Shown: positions 53,242 to 64,000, numbered from the stretch's first letter. The stretch is DNA of 64,000 bases from Fistulifera solaris (GCA_030295235.1 AP026125.1:2046001-2110000); one strand, 5' to 3'. The notes: generated from the sequence alone by a model not told the origin. A program made the numbers and translations.

Positions 53242-55739
53242 ATGAAATCCAGCACCAGACGCCGAAAGCCTCACCGCGTACTGGTGATTGGCAGTGGAAT
53301 GAGTGGCTTGGCGTGTGCGCGTGAATTGCAACAACGAGGTTACGACGTTCTTGTCGTCGAAGCCCGGAGTCGTGTCGGCGGTCGTTTGAAAGGAGGCAAG
53401 TTGCGTGTTCCTTCTGGAGGCAACACGGAAACAGAAGAACACGCTGTTGATCTGGGAGGAGCGTTAATTCATGGGATTGACGAAAATCCGTTGTACATGC
53501 TCGCGCAAGAATTAGGAATTGCGACACGCAGCGTGCAAGAATGTTTGTTGATGGATACTTCTGGATGGCCTGTAGATCCCAAACAAGATGAAAAAGCACA
53601 ACATTTCTTTGACGAATGTTTGGAAGAGTCATTTCGTCGCATACAAGAAGCGAAAATGGGGAAGGGCGTCCTGGAAAGTAAGGCGCCAGTCGAGTCGTCG
53701 CCGTCGAGGAAAAAGCAAAATAGCCAATCGGTCAGCGCATCTACCCGTAGCCGAAAGTTACATGCCGAGACGTCATCGTTTGGTGATGTTTTTGAGACAG
53801 TGTGTGCAGAGAAACGAGTGGATGCGCCTCCGGCTTTATTGCAATGGCATCAAGCGAATCTGGAAGTTTTCCTGCGGGGCTAGTTTTGATCGATTGGGTT
53901 GGGATTGGAATGAAGACGAGCCTTATGGGTTTGATGGAGAGCATCATGCATTAAAAGACTCATGGAATTCCGTCACTGAACGTCTAGCGGAAAGTCTGGA
54001 TATACTGTTCGAATCGACGGTTACGCAAATACGGCTGATTCACCCCGATCCGATTGAGCTTGCTAAGCATCGAAAGAAATTAGAAAAAGAGGAACATCAG
54101 CGACAACAGCTGTTGCGTGCATCCGTTAGTCCTTCCAAATCTGTCAGTACCAAAAGCCCGGATGTGGTGCCGGTGCGTGCTTCTCGTCGGATTCGCGGAG
54201 AAGATGTCGACGTACGACGATCGGGACGACAAGTGCGAAAGGCGGTGGATCGGTTTGTCGTTGATCATACCATTCCACAATTTCTGACCAGCCCCATCAA
54301 TCGAAAGCGAGCACATTCATCGTCGGGACAGCTTCCGTTCCGCAGCGAAAGTTATGTGCAGGTGACAGTCCTCCAGCCATCCGGTCACACGTTAGAGTTA
54401 GAGGCCGATGCTGTTGTTTGTACGTTGCCTTTGGGTGTACTGAAACAAGATCCGAACGAAGGAGGAGTAGCATTTGATCCTCCTCTTCCACAGGAAAAAC
54501 AGATTGCCATTCAGAGACTGGGGACAGGCTTACTCAACAAATGTGCTTTATCGTTTGATCGGATCTTTTGGCAAAATGTCGACTTCATTGGCTGGGCAGA
54601 GTCGGAGCAATCATCGTATCTTGTTCTTAATGGAGCCGCCTATACCGGTGGGAAACCGATTTTGATTTTCATGTACGGTGGAGACTTTGCGAAAGATATC
54701 CAGGACTGGACAGACCAACAAATAGTGGAAGATTGTATGAATGTGTTGCAGAAACTCTGTGGTCGGCGCACAATCCCTCGTCCGCTGGATTATTGTGTGA
54801 CAAGATGGGGCAAGGATCCCAGATCTCGAATGGCCTTCAGTTACATTCCACCTGGAGTGGATGGCTTTGCTGAGTTAAGGAACATGAGCAAACCGATTTA
54901 CGGGCAGAGTGAAAGTTTCGGTGACGTACCCTTGTTGATGTTCGCTGGAGAGCACACTACTCCGTTCCATCCAAGCACCATACACGGGGCTTTCTTGTCC
55001 GGTATCAGGGAGGCGTATAGATTAGATAGTGTTGTTTGCGCCGACGCTTTCGAAAACTTTCAGTTTTCTGAAGACGATCTGTATCAGCATACCTTTACTT
55101 TCGGAGAACATGAGAACGAGAATGGTGTTAATGACGTTGATGGCAATAATCAAGACTTCAATGATAATTTAGCAACGCATAAAGCTCGATCAACAGCATC
55201 GATGACGAACCGTGAACACGTAACGAATGGTAGCTTCCATCGTCGAAGGGGGAGCGTCGGGAGTTATGCGACTTAGCCGGCATGATGAAATAGCTCCCAC
55301 CCCTGATACGAATGGGAAACACGTTGAACACAAAGAGAAAGTGAAAAGCGAGGAGAAAGAACGGCCACAACGACGATTACGAGCTGCTTTTGGTCTTGGT
55401 TCGCCGGGATCTACGACTTCCGAAGGTAATCACGAAGAGAACCAAGCTCATGCCGCGAGTATCCGAGACTTGGAGGATAGGATGTTGCTGAGGAGTTTGG
55501 AAAGCTATGGCGCAGATTACGAATACATCCAAGGAGTTAGCCTTCCAGTTTACGGAGCTGAAAACGATCGCAAGACGAATTTAACGCAAATTCAGGCCCG
55601 CTGTCATAAACTTGTGAAATCTTCTCAGCTAAAACCGCCATCTCGCCCCCGGCCTGCTATTCTGAAAAACTGGATTGCAAAACCCGCTTTGGATTCCAAG
55701 GAGAAGCTTGGCGGATCCACTCCGAAAAAGAATCGATGA
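53242..55739 (+). CDS. LSD1-like flavin amine oxidase with basic insert and SANT-like tail, two homopolymer slips
   Basis: FAD-dependent amine oxidase, about 830 residues if read through two slips (T4 at 53867-53870; G5 at 55248-55252). The dinucleotide-binding motif is VLVIGSGMSGLACARELQ followed by VEARSRVGGRL. The catalytic half is closest to LSD1/KDM1: LGTGLLNKCALSFDRIFW, RWGKDPRSRMAFSYIPPG and MFAGEHTTPFHPSTIHGAFL. Between the halves lies a Lys/Arg-rich insert (SRRIRGEDVDVRRSGRQVRK) in the area where LSD1 has its tower. The C-terminal frame has DRMLLRSLESYGADYEYI and QIQARCHKLV, resembling a SANT/Myb-like repeat. No SWIRM domain is visible. A histone demethylase role is likely but a polyamine oxidase cannot be excluded. 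Confidence 0.8.
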
Positions 55740-55874
55740 ATAACATTCATTGAATTTTTAAATGAACGAAACGCTATTATATATGTATAGTGATGTATCT
55801 ACCAGTTTGATTGTGTTTATGTCCTGCGTTTGAGCCCCAGCGCGACAGATATGTGCGAGAGAATGACTCAAACA

Positions 55875-57371
55875 TTATGATTTCTCTTGTCCTCCAAAGT
55901 CTTCGCGACTACTTTCCTCGACGACACTCCAGCGGCTTAGCACGGCCACTATGACGCGATCCCTGTCGTTTTTCGGAGCCTTTCGGTGGTGCACAAACTT
56001 TTGGAGTTGCTCCGCTGTTACAAGTGGTTTGCCCCCACGGCATGAGAGTATCACCACACGCCGACTAGCATCAAGCCAAAGCGACGTTGAGCAAGGTTCT
56101 CCGTACTCACAAGTCGGAACAGCAAAGATTTCCTTTCGTTCCTCGCCATTTAATACGGATATTCCGAAATCGACTTGATTGCTATCTGTTATATAAGGTC
56201 CATCTGAACGACTCGGATCTTGGCGCAAGGCAACTCCCACTAGCAGCTGATCATCAGCATTTTTGGCGTGGTATTCCTGGTGGACCTTGACCGCCAGGGG
56301 ATGACACAATGCTCTCAAGGACAAATAACGTTTGCCGTGGCGGTGAACAGTGAGCGACTCAGGAAAAGAGCGATCCATAGCCACATGAATTAACAATGGA
56401 CCGGGCCAGACTTTGTTTGCTAGCAAACGCAGCAGCTGCTGAGCTTCATTGAAAGCGTGTGCTGCTAAAACTTCCCCGTCCTTGCTCTTCACGGCGTAGG
56501 GTCGTTTAGGGAAACATTGGCGCCAGAACGGTCCGTCTAATGCAGTAGGGAGAAGATAAACGTGTGGAACGTCATAACTCTCTTTCTTGATCTGATCAAG
56601 ACTAACCATACTATCGCTTTCAATCCCTGTCGCGCTCCCATCACTGCTGAAACTACAAACGCTTGTCGAGGACACTTGTCGAGGGTAGCAAATCTTATCT
56701 TCCGTAGCTTGATTGGATGACTGACGGATATTTTTTCCAGACAAGTCTTGTATTCTACTTGACCACGAGTTCGGATTCCGCCAGTTGAGTTGAGCGACAG
56801 CTTCGTATGTGCATTCCGTTGGAATAGCCACCGCTTGTCCTTCGAGAAGCTTAGCGACAACCTCCTCCATGCCGGATGTAGTTGGCTGAATCACAGTCGG
56901 TTGCGGGGTAGGACTTGCAGACAAGGGTCGTTTACTAGCTTCCAGAGGACCAGGATGGTCGATCTTCGTGCGTTTCTGTGATAATAGAAAGAAGCACGGA
57001 TAATTGTGTAAGAGAAGCTTTCGAAAAAGATGGTTTTAGCCAATGATCTTCTGATAGCGCGGGGCGCACTGAATCGGTCGAGTCGATGAGGTGCGTCAAC
57101 CCTCAATCACGAGAACTCGCAACACTCCATCATCTTTGCTGCATTCTTAGCACAAAGATATCACACAAAGACAGCTGTTATAATTACATACCTGACGATT
57201 CTGTAACGAACGTCTCACTAAAACCTTTCGGCGTTTTTCGACGAGCCGCTGCCGCAGCAGCCGCAGCTTGAGCTCGTTCATGGTCGTCTGACTCCAAGTC
57301 ACTGGGGAGCGAGTAAAGGCGTTTCGGGGAAGGAGAAGAAAATTGCGTTGCAACCGAAGAAGGCGCGTCAT
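55875..57371 (-). CDS. YrdC/Sua5-like protein, probable mitochondrial leader
   Basis: Two exons, 57192-57371 and 55875-56975, join in phase 0 (donor GTATGT, acceptor ATCACAG) for about 426 residues. The domain resembles YrdC, which makes threonylcarbamoyl-AMP for the t6A tRNA base: EVVAKLLEGQAVAIPTECTY, LLANKVWPGPLLIHVAM, YLSLRALCHPLAVKV. Compared with classical Sua5 it has a long insert after PTECTYEAV, about 100 residues including S/D-rich sequence, and the usual K-R-P..P pattern is only partly kept, so it may have another role. The start at 57371 gives MTRLLRLQRNFLLLPRNAF, a typical basic and hydrophobic mitochondrial leader; a start at the internal Met (MNELKLRLL) is possible. Confidence 0.7.
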
Positions 57372-58074
57372 TCGTCAGCGGCGGCGACGCAACCTTCATT
57401 ACTCTGATTTGTTCCTTGAGTCTTTCTGCACTTTGTCGAAGCGAGAATACGAAGGATGAGGATGAATAAAGTTGTGTAGCTTATTTGTTGTATGTTGATA
57501 TGATGTAACAAACAAGCAGCACAACCGAACCCGATTCTCACATCTGTTTCTCGATAGAAAATAAACGGCGAAGTGAGTTGAGCGGCGCCAAAGACCTGTG
57601 TAGCCGACGCTACATCAAAGCTCGTGGCTGCGACCGCCAAAGGGTATCTACAAGATTTTCGATGGCTGTGAACGAGTTCTCTATTTTTTGCTACGACAGC
57701 TTCGACAAAAGGTCACTTTATTAAGGTTAAAGGATACTTTTGGTAGGATAGCCGGTCGTTCTATCGAAAACAAAGTAGGCAACCGGCATTTACTTAGACT
57801 GAGATGTTTTTGTAGATGACATCAGCAGCAGCTTCGCGGGCTTCGAGATCTTTTGATGTTGTCGATTGGCGATTGGTGTCATTGCGATGCCATCATGAAC
57901 AGATGTCAATGTGTCAACAAATCGACTCAATGACGATCGTTGTCCATCTTGTCGATGACATGCTTGCGTCCGAGTTGAAGGATCGAAAGAAAGGAAGGGT
58001 TATGAACGATGGCCAGGGTTGATTAGGTCACGGAGAAACAAAGTCGTGTCAATCGTTTCCTGCTATACAGTCTA
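57372..58074. other. Intergenic
   Basis: 703 bases between the YrdC-like gene start and the end of the DUF6824 gene. Should hold the YrdC-like promoter. No feature recognised. Confidence 0.35.
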
Positions 58075-58985
58075 TTATTTTACTTTCCTATTGAGTGGAA
58101 GTCGTCTTACAAAAGACGATGGATACTCAAACCCACTCCTTTCATTGTCGTCTTGTAAAAGCAGTTGAAAATCTTCGCTTCGCATGCTATTCAACAAGGC
58201 CTCGATATTTCCCAGACTTGATTGTTGTTGCAGGACGAAGGATTGGCGGTTGGGATCGATTAGCGGAGTGGGTTCAATGTCTAACAAGTGTCCGTCGCGT
58301 GACTCGTTGGATGTGCTTCTTTGAAATTTGAGTCGGAAAAGAGGTTCTTCCGGAAGGCATTGCGCATCAAACTGTTGAGACAAACCCATGCCTCCAAGCA
58401 ACGCGTCTCGTCGTAAGCATTGCTGAAAATCAGTGAAATGAGGATGCGTGAAGTCGAACTGGTTCGGGTAACAGTTCTTGTAGGCAGTTTCGTAGCCTTG
58501 CAGCAGACTACCGCGGAAAGTTTGAAAAGTATGCTTCACCGGGTCCTCGTTTTCTCGGCAATGGTCTTCCAACTTCTTGTTCGATCCGGTGTGGCGATGA
58601 CCTCTTTCATGTTGGCAGCGAAACGAAGAGCGTGGCTAACCTTGTCACGTGCAATAGCGTCGGATATCTGTTCCCACATGTCGATGCCGTTCCACTTGAC
58701 TCGCTTAATGAATCTAGTGTTGTATCGTTGTTTCATTACGGCAACGATAGTGCGAGTAATCTTCATTTTATCCTGTTTGGAGTGAATGCCCTTGTATACT
58801 TCTACGAAACTATCAATCATTTCGCGAAACCTTTGGTTACCTGGGTGGATCCCGTAGGTCTTATCTTTCCCACAAAGCACATCATTCAATGCAGGCTGCT
58901 CGAATGGTTCTGTATCAATGTCTTTTTTACTGCGAGCCTTGACATCTTCGGTCCGTTCCATTTGCCGCGCTTCCTTCACAATCAT
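58075..58985 (-). CDS. DUF6824 family protein (diatom-expanded), one apparent frame break
   Basis: The N-terminal half has the DUF6824 signature: NDVLCGKDKTYGIHPGNQRF, REMIDSFVEVYKGIHSKQDK, ITRTIVAVMK and KVSHALRFA. This domain occurs in many diatom proteins, some with other DNA-related domains; its role is unknown and regulatory DNA binding is a common guess. The downstream frame (to 58075) continues with FTHPHFTDFQQCLRRDALLG and a Ser/Gln-rich end. The two frames overlap at 58536-58572 without an intron, so one gene with a single-base slip near 58540-58570 is the simplest reading, giving about 300 residues. Confidence 0.72.
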
Positions 58986-59470
58986 ATTTTAAAATTAAAA
59001 CAACGTGATTATCCTGGAAGACACTTTCTGTTTTTGTGAGCTGCAAAGTCGATCATTGAACTGGTGTGAGATGAGAATGCCGACACGATGCGAGGCTGCG
59101 AGGCGTTGCTTTCAAAAGAGCTCAGGCAATGTTTGAAGACGTAGTTTAGCTTTTGGTGGCGACCGTCTGGTGTGTCTTTACAATTCCCTCTCAAGTTAAT
59201 GTGCACAGAAGGCCAAACGTGCACCACAAATTATGTATGATATTTCGTATATAATAATATTTAGATCTTGTACATGAATGTATTAAGAGAGAATTTAAAG
59301 TGGCAGAAGGAGTTCTCTTTATTTTTCAATATTTAGGGACCGTTGAAGATTAATTGTTCTTCGCGAAAGTAGACTACTAGTTCGTGCATATATCTTCATT
59401 CGTGCTTCTCAGTGCTCAAGCATTACGTAGAATGAAAGGGTGAAGGGTGAAGAGTGAAGAGTAAAGAGTA
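58986..59470. other. Intergenic with GAAGAGT simple repeats
   Basis: 485 bases: DUF6824 promoter side, then GTGAAGGGTGAAGAGTGAAG simple sequence at about 59440-59468, into which the MITE-like element is inserted. Confidence 0.45.
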
Positions 59471-60037
59471 TAGTTCGACACATGTTTATTTGGTCAATAA
59501 ACATAAACTGCATAAACGGTTTATAAACGTGTTTATACGTTTACGATTTTTCATAAACCTGTTTATGTCTATAGCGTCTGTACGTGGTACGGGTTTGTGC
59601 GTGCATTGTGTGCGTCCGTGAGTCATTAAAGAGCAACCAAATCATGGTTATCGAAGCCCTAAGCAATGAACCGGCCACACAACCGTGACATGAATAGCTT
59701 GAATAGTTTGAATGTTCTCAAAATCATTCGTTATGCTATGGATAGCCGGGTTTCAGATAAATTAAAAGTTCTTTAAATATAGATACGCTGATAAAAACTT
59801 GAAAGGGCGCATAAACTACTCCGAGATTCAAACCTCATCATCAAGACAGTTGTTAACCATGCAAATGTGCAGCAATTTAAGATGCTTAGATACGTTTACA
59901 ATCATTGAAAGATGGGATAACCTCTGCTGGTGAGAGCGGGACGAGGGACAGACGATAACCTGCATATTCTTGCATAAACTTGTATAAACTTGCATAAACT
60001 GCATACGATTTTTCATAAACATGTTTATGTCGAACTA
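59471..60037. mobile_element. MITE-like element, 567 bp, inverted ends and TA target duplication
   Basis: Left end TAGTTCGACACATGTTTAT; right end, on the other strand, TAGTTCGACATAAACATG. The ends match except for a 4-5 base indel. A TA dinucleotide flanks both ends and GTAAAGAG/GTGAAG simple sequence continues on both sides, as if interrupted. The interior has several ATAAAC..GTTTAT words and no coding frame, so it would be non-autonomous, of a TA-targeting DNA transposon group such as Tc1/mariner-like. Family is inferred from the TA site only. Confidence 0.65.
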
Positions 60038-61157
60038 TAGTAAAGAGTGAAGAGATCAGACATCAGACATCAGACGTGCGTCGAGAGTCGCGAGTCCCGA
60101 ATCAACCACCGGTACTGTATTCTTGATTCTTTCTTCTTTCGCATATACAAACGAGAATCGAGTATTAGGTATTAGCCCTAATCCCTAATCCCATATAATC
60201 CCATTTCTCATTTCTCATTTCTCCCATACCGGGTAATTATTTGTTCTGAGAAGGACAAGGAAGAAGTTCTTAGAAGCGAGAGGCATTATGCATTTATGCA
60301 ATGCCCTTCTTTAATCTACATTTTTGTAGTAGTAAATGTATAACGGAAGTTTTATTCACCTCACGAATGAATCACGACTCACAACTCACAGCACCCAAAC
60401 ACAAACACCCAAGGAACAGGAACGCGGAACGCGGAACGCGGAGGTCGCACGTCGCGCGTATCGTCGATCGTCGGCAATGAGTTGTAATTGTCATAGGCTT
60501 CATTGATGGTCGGCTGTCGGCTGGCGGCCGTTGCTTGTTGCTTGTTGTGCTTTTGCTTTTGCTTCGTGCACAGTACAAATTAAGGTACCGGTAGGCTGTG
60601 ACGTTTTATTTTTTTCTTTATCATGCTGCGACGCACATAAATAATAAAACAAGTCTTTTGTCTTTTGTCCCGAAGCTCCAAAATGTTTTCAATTTTTTAT
60701 TAAAATTACTTTTACGTCCTACCAGTATCACTAATCACTACGTAAGATCCAGCAGGAAGACCGCATTAGCCCGCTTGTCAATCGCGCCAAGACTTTTTGC
60801 ATCGTTTACATTTGTTATCGTTTCGTTATTAAGGAGTAAGATCATGCATTTAGATTATCAAAATGCATCTCCCTCAATTTTTTTAAACTTATTCTTTGGA
60901 GTAAGTTTAGTTCATTCTAGTTGCTGAACCAACTTTACACATTTTTGTACGTACGCCAGTGAATGGAGCTAAGGTTATGGCTAGCGATCATCGATCATCG
61001 TGACTCCTCGTGACTGCATTGAATTACTTTGAACCTTAATCTACGATCGGCGACGCATCTGCGCACATGATCATCACAATCGCAACATTGAACGGAACAG
61101 GCTAGACTTTCTATAGATGCAAACAAATTATGCGCAACTAATATTGAAAACTAGTCC
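60038..61157. other. Intergenic, low-complexity patches
   Basis: 1120 bases without a supported gene. Short direct repeats occur: ACATCAGACATCAGAC near 60060, CCCTAATCCCATATAATCCC and CATTTCTCATTTCTC near 60180-60225, and GGAACGCGGAACGCGG near 60418-60440. The last part should contain the acyltransferase promoter. Confidence 0.45.
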
Positions 61158-62283
61158 ATGAAGCAGGAAAGAAGGCACTCTGTGTACCCACAGCATCCTC
61201 CGGGAAGCGAAATTATCTTTCGTGTACCAGCTACGGAGATGACGTTCGTAGATCGACTCATTGTGTCCGTTAGCAGTCTTACGATTATAGGATCCGTTGT
61301 TTGGGTGCCGGCATGTATTGCATGGGCTTGGCGACGATGGAAGAATGTCAAAGATAAGCGACGGAAAGCTCTTTATGCAGCGCTCGCGATCGCCGCGTCC
61401 ATTCTTCTGGCCGTCGGGCCACATCGGTCACCACATTTTGGGAAGAAATTGCAAGTCAGGAAGTGGCGACTCTGGCAAGCTTGGCTGAGGTTTATTGCCA
61501 TGGAGGTCATCTCTGATACAGCTAACAACAACAGGTCGATAGATGTGAAAGAAGAAAAAGCAATACTGGCTTTTGCGCCGCATGGTATTTTCCCTTTGCA
61601 TTTGCCTTTGCAGCTCTACCAGAAATCGCTCAATCCGCCGCATTCGGTGTATTTCGTCCTGTGGTGGCTTCTGCCACCGCTCTATTTCCCATTGTACGAG
61701 ACTTTTTATCATGGTGCGCCGCCATGTAAGTTTCATACGGAGCAATATTGGCTCTTTTATTCATTTGTCTCTCACATCATATTCGAACAGCGACGCGAGC
61801 AAATCGTCCGTCGATAACGTTCTTTCGAAAGGCGAACGAATAGGAATCGTACCCGGAGGGATAGCAGAGATATTTGAAGGTTATCCAAAGCCGATGACCA
61901 GCCCCAACGAAGAGTACAGCATCGTACGCAAAGGATTCTTGCGCATGGCCATCAAACACAATCTACCAGTGATTCCTATTTACGCGTTTGGCGCAACGAA
62001 AATGATGAAGCGTCTTGATTTACCGCTTCTGGAAACTATATCTAGATGGCTCAGAATATCCATTGTACTTTTTTTTCGGTGTTTGGGGGCTACCGATCCC
62101 TTTCCGGCAAAGACTTTCGTATGTGATAGGGCGACCGATCCATCCGCCCAGCCACGCAAACGGCGACGAGGAGCATGTTCGAGCCATGCAAGATCTCTTT
62201 GTCAAGAACTAGAAAGAATATTTAATCGACACAAGGAGGCATATGGATGGGGACACAAGACGCTAAAGCTTTTAAAAGAGTAG
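61158..62283 (+). CDS. DGAT2/MGAT-type acyltransferase, homopolymer slips
   Basis: Membrane acyltransferase of the DGAT2 family, which makes triacylglycerol in the ER. Exons 61158-61725 and 61791-62283 (donor GTAAGT, acceptor GAACAG; phase-2 join). Two N-terminal membrane segments (SLTIIGSVVWVPACIAWAW and ALYAALAIAASILLAV) precede AILAFAPHGIFP, where the family normally has HPHG. Then come FRPVVASATALFPIVRDF, GIVPGGIAEIFEGYP, EYSIVRKGFLRMAIKHNLPV and PIYAFGATKM, LPIPFRQRLSYVIGRPI. The coding frame shifts at T3 61595-61597, at T8 62069-62076 and near 62204; flanking frames match the family on each side, so I read one gene of about 350 residues. Which acyl acceptor it uses cannot be told. Confidence 0.83.
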
Positions 62284-62496
62284 CTTCTAAATTTCTATTT
62301 AACTGGAATAATAGCTTGATTGTAGCTCAACACATGACGCAAATGTCAAATCGAGACTTGTGCACCATAGAATCATGTGTCGTAATAGCATCGATGTATA
62401 GCCTTTTAAATTTGAGGTGAGCTTAGCATGATGTTGTGAGCGGCCCGTGTTTTTGAATCTCTGATAACGCGATAGTGAAAAGCTTGTAGCGGACGC

Positions 62497-63731
62497 TTAC
62501 ACTCGCATAGTAGAAATTCCAGTAGATGACATGTTAGTGACAGAGTTCGTCCTCTTCGCAACAAGTTCCATACTCTGGAAAAGACGCGAAAGGTCAATGA
62601 TGGATTCTTCGTAGTACCCACTATCTTCTTTTGATCGACGGTCTTCAATCAAATCCGGAGCTGTCAAAATACCATCGTCCAGCGGAATACTGTGCGGCGG
62701 TGCGGTGCTCCGGTATAACAAAACACGGAATTCGAGAGAAACGCGAGTCGCATCAGTGGTATTTGCTACATCGAAATGAATGCATCGAGACCCGTCAAAG
62801 ATATAACCCAGACCAGCGGATTTGGCTATCAAAGGATGCCAGTCTTCACGTCCGGGATGAGATTCAACATAAAGCGCATTGGTTCCGAAGGAAGGTGTCA
62901 GCGGGACATGGAACTTCAGACAGCCAATACTGTGTCCTGAGGCCAGATCGCAGGTAGGTGAGAGAAGCTGTGTGTGCGATCCAGGTACATGAACGTGGAT
63001 TGTGGGGAAAGCCTGATATCGATAGACGATACATCCCGAAGAATTTGAATTGACGTGTAGCATTCGCTTCGATATTGCCATTTCATGGAGGAGTGGTATG
63101 CAAAAAGAATTTACGAAATTTTCGTAGGCGGAATGAATGCGTTCCCTAATCCCCGCTTGACTTAATTTGAATTGCAAATCCGAACATGGCTCTCCGCCAT
63201 ATACCTTGTGAAGACTAGCAAGATCGGTAACTCCTAATGTTGAAGCAATAATCTCATGGAGAGGATGGGTATGCGTATCAAAAAGAAACACTCTCTCTCC
63301 TCTCAAAGCAGTGTAAGGCACGCCCATTGAACTTGCTATCGATGCGTGCACCGCGTCGACTTTAAAAACGGTTCCATGAGCTTTCTTAGACCAGAATCAT
63401 GAAAGTCTGGTGATTGCAAGGCACCGTCTGTGTATTTTAAAATAGCTGTAGCAAGAGCAAGGTTGTCCTCATCGTCGGTGACAACACTCTGATCTGATTC
63501 CGAAGTTGTCACGCAGGATGCAAATGAACCTTCGGAGAAGGTACTGAAGCCTTCTGATAAGCTAGCAAAGACAGACTTGCTTCGACTCATTCCAAGGCCT
63601 CCAACGCTACTCTCTATTGATATTTGATTCATCGTGCCAATCCGATTCAAAGCTCCGAGCAAGTCGACACGCACTAAATTAGAGAATTTCCTTTGCGATG
63701 ATGGATTCGATGATTGAAGGGCTGCTTGCAA
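62497..63731 (-). CDS. StrG-like Fe(II)/2-oxoglutarate oxygenase-like protein, one slip, start unresolved
   Basis: The downstream part has FLFDTHTHPLHEIIASTLGV, RYQAFPTIHVHVPGSHTQL, CLKFHVPLTPSFGTNALYVE, GYIFDGSRCIHFDVANTTD and ATRVSLEFRVLLYR. This order (F-x-F-P-T, V-P-L-T..G-T-N-x-L-x-V-E-S, G-x-x-C-x-H, T-R-V-S-x-E-F-R) resembles StrG-type oxygenases. The second metal ligand is not certain. Upstream, a Ser-rich region (63345-63731) ends FLKSTRC in one frame while the domain continues VDAVHAS in another; one more base in the run at 63361-63363 would join them. The first ATG is unclear because an open frame begins with TTG at 63731. Role unknown; a small-molecule hydroxylase is the guess. 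Confidence 0.65.
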
Positions 63732-64000
63732 GAGCTTCTGGCTTGCTCTCGGTCATCCCGATGTTGATAGAAGTGATTTTGCGGTGATGGCGATGTTGAA
63801 AACGTTGATCGGTTCGTCGGGAAATGTCGAAAACCATCGAGAAAATGAAATGGCCACCTTTCGTGATTTTTTTTTGTGCGCATCATCGCAGCCATCAACG
63901 ATAGGAGTGACGCCTACAGTACGGAAGACATCAAACGGAAAAAGCTCACGTTGGGCTTGATTTCTTCAGTAATAATCAATGACGTCATGTCGAAAGAACA
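63732..64000. other. Window end, no gene assigned
   Basis: 269 bases. It may hold the true start of the StrG-like gene (an ATG at about 63755 opens MTESKPEALASS in another phase) and its promoter. A TGACGTCA palindrome lies at 63980-63987, a classic CRE/bZIP site by sequence. Confidence 0.4.

Overview
The window looks like nuclear DNA of a pennate diatom, most likely Phaeodactylum tricornutum or a close strain. The reasons are a fucoxanthin-chlorophyll Lhcf gene, several presequences of the diatom plastid type (signal peptide ending A-x-F), two heat-shock-factor genes, a DUF6824 gene, dense genes and short GT-AG introns of about 60-180 nt. I saw no prokaryotic operons, CRISPR arrays, rRNA, convincing tRNAs or retrovirus-like elements.

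Layout. 1-11 kb: VPS16 (partial), a heat shock factor, a UraD-UraH fusion for urate breakdown, a multi-pass membrane protein, a CRAL-TRIO/PH protein and a membrane-anchored kinase-like protein. 11.9-31.4 kb: the main feature, a head-to-tail array of related chromatin-reader genes. The last member (25527-31401) is a trithorax/MLL-like SET-domain methyltransferase with MBD-like, AT-hook, Tudor-like, PWWP, PHD, bromodomain, extended PHD, FYR and SET/post-SET parts. Upstream lie three long paralogs (A, C, D) that keep the reader half but end in a different short Tudor-like module, one rearranged paralog (B) and an orphan copy of the module alone. 31.4-35.4 kb: a divergent pair, plastid-type SmpB and an XRN-family 5'-3' exoribonuclease that also has a plastid-type presequence. 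35.6-38.5 kb: a second heat shock factor and the Lhcf gene. 38.8-45.5 kb: three tandem-repeat arrays built from small hairpins, around a decayed family gene and an EamA transporter. 46-64 kb: an eEF1A-methyltransferase-like gene, a PhyH-like dioxygenase, a plastid-targeted membrane protein, a secreted protein, an LSD1-like amine oxidase, a YrdC-like protein, a DUF6824 protein, a MITE-like element, a DGAT2-type acyltransferase and a StrG-like oxygenase.

How genes may work together. The SET gene and its truncated paralogs could form a chromatin-mark reading and writing set, with the short copies binding the same marks without methylating. The LSD1-like gene 22 kb away could act in the opposite direction. 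SmpB and the XRN-like enzyme share a 783-bp divergent intergenic region and may both serve plastid RNA quality control. These links are inference from domains and position.

A caution applies to many genes here. Single-base frame breaks recur, mostly at homopolymer runs, in genes whose two flanking frames both match one conserved family. This could reflect assembly error, real decay, or both, so 'broken' calls for host genes should be read with care.
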